64,000 bases of DNA from Jaltomata sinuosa. Taxonomy: Eukaryota; Streptophyta; Magnoliopsida; Solanales; Solanaceae. This document shows, one piece after another, positions 22,120-31,267 of the stretch. Each line of letters starts with the position of its first letter. The first letter of the stretch is position 1. A program made the translations under genes and the position numbers. A model generated the notes under the pieces. That model ran no database searches and was not told the DNA's origin. It worked only from the letters and a program-made list of their open reading frames with translations. The DNA lies in the NCBI GenBank assembly GCA_003996215.1, contig QJPP01007577.1, positions 186,001-250,000 of the forward strand, in the 5' to 3' direction.

Positions 22120-22992
22120 GGAAATGACCCTTGGGAAAAAGTAGAGGCCAAAGGCCGGAATTACTTCTCCCAAAGGGCATCCCACTATTCACAAGTGGGA
22201 TCCACCAAAGTCTCATCAGAAGACTTTTCTTTATATTATTTGAAGCACTCAAACTGTCGGCAATATCAGAGCCGTCCACTTGTAACCATCCAAGAGATGG
22301 CATCTACTTTTCGAGTCTATAAAAGGCTCTCTCCTCTCCTAAGAGAAGGCATCCGAAAATTTCCAAAAGAAATTCTCATCCTTCATCTTCCCCCTTTGTA
22401 ACAATGTTCTCTTTCTGGCTTTATAAATAAACTTTCTAGTTTGTAAGTATTTTCCGCTCTTATTTTTTTATACTTATCTTTCATTTTGCGATCCTATTTT
22501 GGTATCAGAGCCATGACGGCAGTATATGCTCTTAGCATGAGCGGCTAAGTTCATATGCTGCCTAGGGGCATGGCTAACTTATTTTCAAAACCTTAAGCTC
22601 TTGAAAATTATTTTATGCTTTTATCTTATCATATTGTGTTAAGCATCAGGGTTTTTCATGTTGGTCTTAACTGTATGAGGTAGTCGTCCCTCTCTCTTTA
22701 GTTTGAAGCTTCCGATTAATATCCGGTTAAGGTGTTGGTCAGCCGTAGAGATAGGTGGTCGCTGTAGCCGACGGACAGGCGTTTAGACCAGACCTATAGG
22801 TGGTCCCTCCGCTAAGATAGCTTTGAGAGAATAGACTTGATATAAACCCAAAAGTTACTACTGAGACTTATTTGCTAATTCTTGATGCTTGGTAACAATC
22901 TGCTTAGATTCTTGTATATCTTTATTTTCATTTGTTTTATGCTTTGATTATATGTTTAGTATGAGACCCCTAGGTAAGCATATTTTTCGAAA
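22120..22992 (+). promoter_or_regulatory. EPRV1 intergenic region, block E: promoter, poly(A) signal, leader
   Basis: Same structure as the block B region: TATAAAA at 22318-22324, AATAAA at 22426-22431, primer site at 22500-22511, then a leader of nearly 500 nt with short AUG frames before the polyprotein ATG at 22993. Because block E is longer than one genome, this promoter stands upstream of an open movement/coat frame, so transcription in the plant is conceivable. Confidence 0.75.
22500..22511 (+). other. tRNA-Met primer-binding site
   Basis: TGGTATCAGAGC again, followed by CATGACGG. It complements the 3' end of initiator tRNA-Met and corresponds to the site at 13711, with one difference just downstream. 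Confidence 0.9.
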
Positions 22993-25677
22993 ATGAATAG
23001 TCACCAGAACATTCTTAATGTTAGTCTTTCTTCTCGGGCAACTAAGATTGCCACCGTTGAAAATGATTTACAAAACTGGAGTATTCCAGAAGAACCTTTT
23101 AAAAAGATTTACCAACTAGGTAATTTTAGTTTTGCTAGAAAGCATAACATCAAAACCTGTGAATCCACCATTGCTATCAATAATTCTTTAGAAATTATTA
23201 AGATTCTCAATGAACCTGATCTGAACAGGTACAAGAGGAACTTTAACTATCTCCATATAGGGCTAGTTCAAGTTGCTGTTAAACCCCTTTTTAGAAAAGG
23301 GTTAGATATCCCTGTTTGTGTCCTTCTTAGGGATGATCGTTTGTTAGAATTCAATGATTCTTTGTTAGGGGTCCTCCAGAGTAACCTGGCTGATGGGCCT
23401 GTTTACTTTAATTGCTACCCAAACTTCTCGGTAGACATTAATGACCCCAATATCATGGATAGTTTGACTCTCAATGTCAAAACTAAGAACATGAATAGTA
23501 AAGCCAACACTCGAGAAATTGCAGTTATCTATCGGGTGTATTATATGCTTATGTCCACTACCCTTGCCCTTAAAGCTAGGATAGAAAGTACTAAAGGAGC
23601 TACTATCTTAATGGAAGCAAACCATGAACACAGTAGTATCTTTGTACCCCGTCTGCTGAACTGGGATGAAATTGCCCTCACAGATGAGTGGCATTTTGAT
23701 AATATTGCCCAGCCTACTCGCTCACATTCTGAAAGGACTCAGATTGATAGAGTAATCCAATTCCCTGATGGATCTATAGACCTTAAATTCCTTAGTAATC
23801 CCAGGTCTTCATCCATTAGAAGAATAACTTCTGCCAGGCCTTCGTCTGCCAGTTGTTCTTCCTCTTCCAAACCCCTGGAGGATATAGAGGAAGGGACACC
23901 CATAGTCAACAACGACAAAGGAAAAGTCGTGGGAGTTGATTATTCGGGCAATGTTCCCAAAGTCTTCTACCAAGAAGATCTTTATACCCCCAACAGCCCC
24001 ACTCATAGTGAGATGGCACCTCCTCCTATGTTCACTAAGGGTAAAGAAGATTCTCTAACCATGCTTAGGTCTGGTGAAAAGTTTACTCCTGACCCAATAG
24101 AGTTAGACAGACTTTGGAACCTTCCCCTCCACCAAGATAAGAGAAAGTGGTACGTAGCCAACTATTCTCTACAACAAAGGCAAAGCTTTAGAGACCTTTG
24201 GAAATCAGACATGAAGAGACTTCGGTGTATTATCGAATTCTTCAGTTGGTTTGAAATGACCGGTAAATTAGGGAGCCGTAAGCAGTCCCTACAGGTCATT
24301 GTCAGCAAGTGGTACACTGCCACCAATAAAGTGGTAGAAGCTGTCATTCCTCCTCTTGAAGGAATTAAGATCCCTTATGGCACTAAGGTTATCTCTGCTG
24401 CTCCTTTTAAAACTAAGAGTATCAAGGCTGAAGCCTATACTACTTGCTCTGACCTAGATAGGCTCATAGAGCAAAGCAATTATACCAATCAGGTCCTTCA
24501 TATTGTTTCCAAACAATTAGAGGATTCTAGTGAGAGGGCTTTGTACAGTGCTAAGCCCACTCCTTCCAAAGCCAGTGCTAGCAAAACACTAGAAACTAAC
24601 CCTATCTTTAAGATACCTGAGTTTAACAGGGATAAGTTCCCTAAGCTTAAAGAGACCTTTGAAATCTCTGGTAATGTTCTTGACAAAATCAACGAACAGC
24701 TTGCAGCCTTCAGTATCTCTGATAAGGATACTCAGAAGCCCAAAAGCACTAGTACCAATAAAGATACTCAGAAGGCTAGAAACACTAGTACTGAAAGTAT
24801 AGGTACCATCAAGGATACCCTAATCCAAAGGATCTCCAATGATAGATACCACAATAAGAAGAACTACCATACGCGTCCTTCTTTCCCCGACATTCAGTAT
24901 GAAGAAAATGCTTTTCTTTCCACCTCTTCTCATGAGGGTAGAAGCATAACTGAATGGAATATTGATGGTCTAGCTGAACATCAGATTTATAACAAACTCC
25001 ATGAAATGGGAGTTGCTATCACCGCTTACAAAATTAGGCAGTCGTCCGATAAGGAAGCAGCCTTTATGATCATAGCAGGCTTCACTGGTATGCTTAGACA
25101 TTGGTGGGATAATTACCTAACTGATGATCTCAGAAAAGCTATTCAAGATGCAGTTGCCATTGAAACTGTTGTGAAAATAGAAGGTACTTCTGAAACCGCT
25201 TCTCAGGTCCCTAGAGAAGATGCTTGTGTTGTACTCCTATACCATATAGCAAAGCATTTTGTAGGAGAACCTAAGCTTTTCCAAGATAGGAGTTTACAAA
25301 TCCTTAACAATCTCACTTGTCCTAGGTTAGATGATTTTATCTGGTATAAACACCAATTTATCAGTAAGGTAATGATTAGACCTGACTGTAACCATGATTT
25401 CTGGAAAGAAAGATTTATTAGCGGTCTTCCTCCTCTCTTTGCAGAAAAGGTCAGAACCAAAATCCAAGATCGTTGTGATGGTAAAATTCCTTATCATCAA
25501 ATGACTTATGGTGACCTTACTAGCCTTATCAACGTCGTAGGTCTAGAACTCTGTACGGATATTAAGCTGAAACAACAGCTTAAAAAAGAAAAATCCTCTT
25601 CTACTAGAGAATTAGGAAATTTCTGCACTGATTTCGGGTTTACCTCAATTACCCCTCCCTCTCACTCCTCTAAGTAA
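22993..25677 (+). CDS. EPRV1 block E: movement protein and coat protein part of the polyprotein
   Basis: An 894-codon open frame with no internal damage. Residues about 80-240 are the 30K-type movement protein region (LHIGLVQVAVKPL at 87-99, followed by the region around LLRDDRLLEF). A Ser/Pro-rich hinge follows at about 270-350. The coat region is at about 390-890, with MLRHWWDNYLTDD near 699 and FWKERFISGLPPLFAEK further on. The frame stops at 25675-25677 only because the block is joined there to inverted sequence, just before the basic tract and zinc knuckle. In the virus these domains would continue into protease and RT. Movement protein forms or modifies plasmodesmata; the coat protein packages the genome. 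Confidence 0.9.
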   Translation: MNSHQNILNVSLSSRATKIATVENDLQNWSIPEEPFKKIYQLGNFSFARKHNIKTCESTIAINNSLEIIKILNEPDLNRYKRNFNYLHIGLVQVAVKPLFRKGLDIPVCVLLRDDRLLEFNDSLLGVLQSNLADGPVYFNCYPNFSVDINDPNIMDSLTLNVKTKNMNSKANTREIAVIYRVYYMLMSTTLALKARIESTKGATILMEANHEHSSIFVPRLLNWDEIALTDEWHFDNIAQPTRSHSERTQIDRVIQFPDGSIDLKFLSNPRSSSIRRITSARPSSASCSSSSKPLEDIEEGTPIVNNDKGKVVGVDYSGNVPKVFYQEDLYTPNSPTHSEMAPPPMFTKGKEDSLTMLRSGEKFTPDPIELDRLWNLPLHQDKRKWYVANYSLQQRQSFRDLWKSDMKRLRCIIEFFSWFEMTGKLGSRKQSLQVIVSKWYTATNKVVEAVIPPLEGIKIPYGTKVISAAPFKTKSIKAEAYTTCSDLDRLIEQSNYTNQVLHIVSKQLEDSSERALYSAKPTPSKASASKTLETNPIFKIPEFNRDKFPKLKETFEISGNVLDKINEQLAAFSISDKDTQKPKSTSTNKDTQKARNTSTESIGTIKDTLIQRISNDRYHNKKNYHTRPSFPDIQYEENAFLSTSSHEGRSITEWNIDGLAEHQIYNKLHEMGVAITAYKIRQSSDKEAAFMIIAGFTGMLRHWWDNYLTDDLRKAIQDAVAIETVVKIEGTSETASQVPREDACVVLLYHIAKHFVGEPKLFQDRSLQILNNLTCPRLDDFIWYKHQFISKVMIRPDCNHDFWKERFISGLPPLFAEKVRTKIQDRCDGKIPYHQMTYGDLTSLINVVGLELCTDIKLKQQLKKEKSSSTRELGNFCTDFGFTSITPPSHSSK

Positions 25678-25718
25678 TTCCGGCCTTTGGCCTCTACTTT
25701 TTCCCAAGGGTCATTTCC

Positions 25719-27089
25719 CTATTCATAGGTGGGGTCATCCTCATCTTTCTGCTCCATGTATGCCTGCGCAATTCCTTCAGGACTGCACATATCTCCATTG
25801 ATACTGGAGTTTGATGAGGTTGCGTCGTTGAGGAGTTCCAGAATATATTTCTGGTCGAACTGTTCCATGTGGCTAAGTACAAAATTTAATCTTGCTTTTA
25901 GCTCTTCCTTAGATGGACCAGTATTTTCATCTTGCGCAGATGTAGACGGAGTATTTCCCTTTTTAGGCATTGAGGGTTGAGGCTTAGGAGCCCATCCTTT
26001 GATCTTGACTTCTTTAGTCAAGTATTTGATTCTTGATATATCAGTCTTGGCAAAGTTCCAGCTGATAATATAAGAAATTCTTTTCTTAACAAAATACTTG
26101 CATATTTTGATATGCTCTGGGAGGGTGGATATTTCTTCAACCTGTTCGAACTGATAGAACCTGCTGAGAAAATGTGGGGAGAGGATCTGTCTGCTTCCTC
26201 CAAAAATATTCCACCATTCATAGAACCATCTAGGAATGATAGATTTTGCAAACTCTTGGCTATACTTAACAAACCAAGTATGCCCTGGCCTTAAATACAA
26301 GAAGTTTGTCCATGCAAACTGGTAGTCAATCCAATTATAGGTCTGAGGCCTATGTTCCATGGATAGGTTGAATGGTGTCAATAAATGACCTGTGAACCAA
26401 TTAAATGGCGAAAGAACCTTTTTGATCGTGAACCTAGAATAGCTCACCTCATTTGGATTCTTTTTCGACATAGTGTGCTCTATTTCAATAGAGCCTGTAT
26501 CTGTGAGGATGGCCTCATAATAAGACTGAGTCTTGAGTGCATTTCCCGTATCAACATAGTTCCTGTTGTGATAACGGGGTTCAATAAGATCATAAATCCT
26601 ATATCCTTCATATTCTTTGTCGATTGCCATTAATGGCAGTACAGTAGATGTAACGAACTCAAAGACCTCTTCTTTGGGGGGTCTTGGTTCTTCTTGTACA
26701 GCTTTGCTAGCTGCAGGATTTACAGTCTTACCCGCTGCAGGGTTTACTGCTTGTATAAAGGACTCAGGGGCCTTCATAGCATAACTTTCCCTGGTTCGGA
26801 CCAAGGAGGAGGCTGAGGATTGACCTGCTGAAAAAGGCCTTACCATTTTGTTTGAAAATGGCTGTTGGGGTGGCGGTTGTGGCGCCCTTGGTGGTTGTGG
26901 CAACCTAGGCGGTTGTGGCGCCGGTAACCTAGGGTAATCAGCCAAGGCTGTGTACCTGTTCTGAAAAGGCATCTGGGGCCTTAAAGTGGAAATGGATGCT
27001 GGAGCATTCTGTGGTTGTATCTGGAATGGTTTAACCATTCTTGATTCATTTTCCTTCTTTGGAGTATGGGGTGGTTTTAGGGGTTTCAT
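25719..27089 (-). CDS. EPRV1 ORF2, block F copy (456 aa, unknown function), inverted
   Basis: Minus-strand ORF2, open throughout and nearly identical to 20749-22119. I see one clear substitution, Tyr for Asp in the GYRI(D/Y)DLIEP segment. It forms the start of the long inverted repeat with block E. The 25675-25718 stretch is the adjoining intergenic sequence, also inverted. Confidence 0.75.
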   Translation of the reverse strand: MKPLKPPHTPKKENESRMVKPFQIQPQNAPASISTLRPQMPFQNRYTALADYPRLPAPQPPRLPQPPRAPQPPPQQPFSNKMVRPFSAGQSSASSLVRTRESYAMKAPESFIQAVNPAAGKTVNPAASKAVQEEPRPPKEEVFEFVTSTVLPLMAIDKEYEGYRIYDLIEPRYHNRNYVDTGNALKTQSYYEAILTDTGSIEIEHTMSKKNPNEVSYSRFTIKKVLSPFNWFTGHLLTPFNLSMEHRPQTYNWIDYQFAWTNFLYLRPGHTWFVKYSQEFAKSIIPRWFYEWWNIFGGSRQILSPHFLSRFYQFEQVEEISTLPEHIKICKYFVKKRISYIISWNFAKTDISRIKYLTKEVKIKGWAPKPQPSMPKKGNTPSTSAQDENTGPSKEELKARLNFVLSHMEQFDQKYILELLNDATSSNSSINGDMCSPEGIAQAYMEQKDEDDPTYE

Positions 27090-29626
27090 TTTTACCCTGC
27101 AAAAATTCTCTTGTTAGAAAATCTGGTAAAGAGTTTTCTTCTCCTTTAATAAAATCAATTTTGAAATCAAAACTAGATAGTAGAGCTTGCCATCTAGCAA
27201 AGATTTGTTTTGAGACAAGATTTTTAACATCTTTAGTAAGAATTTCTTTAGCAGACTTGCAATCTACTCTTAATAAAAATTCCTTGTTGACAAGGTCATC
27301 CTGAAATTTAGTGATACATAGCACTATAGATAAGACCTCCTTTTTAACAGTGGAATACTTCTTTTGAGCAGGGTTCCATACCCCAGAAGTAAACCTGACT
27401 AGTTGTTCAGGGGAATCGATGGGAATTCTTTGTTTAAGAATGCCACCATATCCTATCTCCGAAGCATCTGTTTCAACAATCATAAAAGCTTCGGGATCAG
27501 GGAGACCTAGACAAGGGAGGTTCTTGACAATACCCTTAATAAGCACTACAGCTTGGGTTTGGGCAACTCCCCAGGGAATGGGATTCTTCCTAAGCCTTTT
27601 ATATAAAGGCTCGCAGATTTGCCTAACTTTGGGGATAAAATCTGCTACATAATTGAGACTTCCCAGGAATCTCTGTAACTGAGTTTTATCAGTAATTTCA
27701 TCAGGAAATTTAGAAGAGAACTCTATGGCCCTGCAAATAGGTTTATAACTACCTTGAAAGAGATCATGCCCTAGGAATCGAATAGCAGTTTGAAAAAGCT
27801 TAATTTTCCTAGCACTGACAACTAAACCGTTTACCTTGACGATTTTAAAGAAGGTATTAAGATGCTTGAAATGAGCATCAATATTATCTGAGAAGATTAA
27901 GACATCATCAATATAGACTATCGACATATGACTATAATCATTAAAAATAGAGTTCATAATATTTTGAAACTCTGAAGGGGAATTCTTGAGCCCAAATGGC
28001 ATTACCTTCCATTCATACTGCCCGAAGGGTACGTTGAAGGCAGTTTTATACCGGTCTTCTTCAGCAATTTGGACTTGCCAGAATCCGGATTTCATATCAA
28101 ACTTGCTATAGATATTAGCCTTAACAGTTCTTTTCAAAAGATCTCTTTTATTAGGTATGGGATACCTAATCCATTTAAGGGCCGCGTTCAGAGGCTTATA
28201 ATTAATCACAAGCCTAGGAGCTCCTCTTTCCCTTTCGGCAGCTTTGTTGACATAAAATGCCGAACAGCTCCAGGGAGACTTAGAGGGGGAGATGATTCCT
28301 TGTTCTAAAAGTTTAGAGATTTCTCCCTTACAAACTTCCATCATCTCTTGATTCATTTGGATAGGTCTCGCCTTGGTAGAAATATCCCTTTCATTGAATC
28401 CCTCTATATAAGGAAGACTGACAACATGTCTTTTTCTTTCCCAAAAAGCAGTGGGAAAATCAGAGCATATTTCATTTTCAAAAAGAGTTTGAAGATTAGC
28501 TATTTTAGTAACTATCTCCGGGGTTTTTAAAATCTGCTCGATTTTCTTAACCTTTATATCATCTTTTAAATAGGTGATATGATTAGAAAGCTGGTTTATC
28601 TTAAAAACAGTTTTTTGTCTGATAAACTCACTTTCTTCAACTGAAAGATTTTTAACAAAAGGAAAATAGAAAGTTTTTCCAAAAATATTAGTTTCTATGC
28701 CATCTAGACTGGTAACAAAAGGTTTTATTTGAGTAATGAAAGGTATGCCAAGAATGACTTCTTCATGGATATCTTCTGTAATAATAAAATCATTAGTAAG
28801 ACAAATACCATTATTACAGATATGGGCCTTGGAAAGCTTATAATTGATCCGAAGTCTTTCTCCTGTGGCAGAGAATAACCTGGAGGTACTCTTGATGAGA
28901 TACTTAGTGGGTACAATACCTTTCATGATGCAGTTACGGTCAGCGCCGCTGTCAAGTAAGGCGATCTTGTTAATAACAAAATTTTTGTTTATAACAATCT
29001 TAACCGGAATGTGATGACTCTGAGGTCTGATGGCAGATATAACAGCACAACCGGGATCGGAAGTACTTGGGGCTTCATCTCCAACAGGGTGAGCTGCCAG
29101 ATGAGCCTCTTCTTCCTCTTTGTCAGAGTTATCCTCATTCTCAGACTTATAGACATAAGCTTTGGCGTCATTAAGGACTTGGTTTGTGAGAGAATCAATC
29201 TCAACCTTATTGAGCCTGGCTTTAATGTCTTGGACTTCTCTTTTAAGACCAAGGATTTCTCCTTTAAGTTCTGAGATAGTAGGTTCAGGGACTTTCTCAA
29301 ATTTATCCATGATTTTCTTCATGCTGAATGGTTCTATGGGAACTCTAGGTTCTCTAGAAGTCTGTCTAGACTGCTCTTGGATAAGCTTCTTAAGTTCTAT
29401 GAGATAGCTTTTCTTGGCATCTTGGTTATCAATATGTTGGATAACATCAAAGAGCGCCTCATTGGGATCACCGGATAGGACTTGGATAGCAGGGGACTTA
29501 TCACAATGGCAGAAAGAGCCATGGCAATTTGAACAGTCTTCTCCTGACTGACTGGAGTCTGAATCATAAGATAGGTCAATATCACTATCTGAAGGAGTAT
29601 GTGCAGACGAATAACCATTGTCGTAA
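27046..29626 (-). CDS. EPRV1 block F: protease, RT and RNase H, inverted and 5'-truncated
   Basis: Minus-strand open frame colinear with 18218-20792, containing the Cys cluster CSNCHGSFCHC, the protease motif LLDSGAD, RT with MKSGFWQV (the usual residue here) and YIDD, and RNase H ETDAS. Viral sequence ends at about 29626 at DNGYSS. The frame happens to run on to 29760 into the P450 exon, making a chimeric open frame of 904 codons that is not a gene. The zinc knuckle and everything upstream are absent. Confidence 0.85.
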
Positions 29627-31267
29627 AAATGGATATTTCTAGCTTGGCAAGATCGCTTCCTGGGCACAATCTGCTTCCCCCTCCGAAAGGAAGGAATATT
29701 CCTGCTTCTGCTGTAAGATCCTGAACACAAGAAGGAAAAGCAAACAAAAAAGCTTGACACAACATATGAAATTTATAATGAATAGGATAAAGGTAAGCAA
29801 CACTTTTATATTTTTTATTTGGAGGTGGGGTTTTATGGGGGTGTGGATGGCGTGTTGTGATAGGTTAAACAGAGGCTCTTTAGACTTACATCCTATCTAG
29901 GTTTAAACTCCTTTGGGTCATTTTAGATTTCAAGATCCAAGTGAACAGACCTAAACCATACCAAAACTTTCCATCCTCTGGGGACAGTACAACCTGGAAA
30001 AAAGTGAGTCCCATTCTGTTAGACACAATATGGTCTTACCTTCAGCAAAATGCAAGTAGAACGAGATTGTAACTCACTGTTAATAATGACATCAGTCTTT
30101 GCTTCTCGGAAGACTACAAAGGAGACGGTAACAACAAAAAGTGTTTCATCTACCACCTTCAAGATGAAAGAGTAATGAATGAAAATTTGTAGGTACATGG
30201 AATTGGCCGGAGAAAACAGAACTGTGGATAGTGTTGATAAGATACAGGAAGTTACCTTTGACAGGTAGTCCATTTGACTAATTTCTTTTAGTGTAACATT
30301 TTTGGTCAATTGGCCTACTTTTCACAATTGCCTCTTGCTCTGCCTATTTTAGAACAGAACATGTTCTTGAGAAGTAACAAACTTTAAAGTAACTATTTAC
30401 TAATTTTCTGTAACGAGAAATCTTGGGTACCTTAGCTCTTTTAAAGACCTCGGGGGTTTTCTGCAGAAAGACAGTATCCCACCTTGTAATGTGACCAGAA
30501 GATTCATGACCAGCATTAAGGTACATTACAAGAACATCAATGGTTTCCTCAACATTTAGTTCTCTACCATTCTCATCTTCAACTTCCAACAGAATATCCA
30601 TCAGGTCTTTCTTCGCTGTAGACTCATTTTGGTTCCTTCCCTCCCTTCTCTCATCCACGACTTTTTGGAAGATGGCCACAAGCTTTTTACCGCCTGAAAA
30701 GAGAAGGGACATTTTCGTGTTTTGTTCAGAAAAGTAAATGGCATGTCAAAGGAATAAACGATTGGATAAAAGGTCGTAGGAACATTACCTTAAGTACTTT
30801 ATGATAAGCAAATCCTGGAAGAGATAGCCATAGCTCTAACACCATAATTTAGAGTTGTGTATTCCCTCTCCAAAGCCTCCATGACTTGTTCACTTTCAGA
30901 GCTCAGAAAAATATACATTATAATCCGAAATGTTAGCTTTCTCAGTTCTGTTAAGAACTCTATCTGAACCATGGGTGCCCATTTCTCCAGTGATGATTTT
31001 ACATTTTCTTCAATGTACTTTATGTACATCGATAATGCCTCATGCCCATTCACAGGTGCTGCTGTGAGTTTCCTAAACGTTTGTGCTCCTCGAATGAAAT
31101 ACCAATAAATGATTTTTTTTTCCCGATTAGTTTCATGGTGGAAGTTGGCCAGCCAGGCTTAAAGGCTTCATCATCTGTTAAAACCCTCTGCAAGCTTCTG
31201 GAGTTGTAACAATAACACACTCGGACTACCAAACATCAATGCCTTGTATAGTCCTTTTTGTCTGAAT
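29627..31267 (-). pseudogene. KAO: CYP88A (ent-kaurenoic acid oxidase) pseudogene, exons 2 to heme exon
   Basis: Minus-strand exons can be read in order. (1) 31267-30789: LTDDEAFKPGWPTSTMKLIG, SFIGISFEEHKRL, NGHEALSMYIKYIEENV, then GVRAMAI and PGFAYHK in different frames. (2) 30693-30431: KKLVAIFQ...VMYLNAGHESSGHIT (I-helix). (3) ending at 30256: TLKEISQMDYLSK. (4) 30156-30077: VVDETLF...SFVVFREAKTDV. (5) 29993-29890: GWKVLVWFRSVH. (6) 29720-29627: the heme-binding FLPFGGGSRLCPGSDLAKLE. These are CYP88A hallmarks; the enzyme oxidises ent-kaurenoic acid to GA12 in gibberellin biosynthesis at the ER. It is dead: at least three frameshifts in exon 1 of this list, an Arg-to-Phe change in the K-helix ExxR (ETLF), and stop codons at 29923-29925 and 29893-29895. 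The first coding exon is not visible. Viral DNA interrupts the heme exon at 29626. Confidence 0.85.

Larger units (their letters stand above)
11113..29626. mobile_element. EPRV1: rearranged endogenous pararetrovirus multimer (florendovirus/petuvirus-like)
   Basis: An 18.5-kb block of integrated Caulimoviridae DNA. Comparing its parts shows six pieces: A 11113-11525 (minus, coat zinc-knuckle region), B 11525-17094 (plus, RT/RNase H end to coat), C about 17095-17190 (minus, end of ORF2), D about 17192-17760 (plus, middle of ORF2), E 17761-25674 (plus, slightly more than one full circle) and F 25675-29626 (minus, ORF2 back to protease). E starts and ends in the same coat-protein stretch (17761 corresponds to about 25469), giving a genome length near 7.7 kb. 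Architecture is MP-coat-protease-RT-RNase H in one frame, an overlapping ORF2, and one intergenic region with TATA box, poly(A) signal and tRNA-Met primer site. This fits florendovirus or petuvirus-like viruses. There is no integrase and no LTRs. Confidence 0.9.

Noticed and set aside
11113..29626. EPRV1 as an LTR retrotransposon
   Set aside because: There is no integrase and no LTR pair. The movement protein, the overlapping ORF2 and the single intergenic region with tRNA-Met primer site fit a pararetrovirus.
27046..29760. A single 904-codon minus-strand gene
   Set aside because: Its first roughly 45 codons are P450 exon and intron sequence in the wrong frame; the viral part ends at 29626. 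It is a chance chimera.
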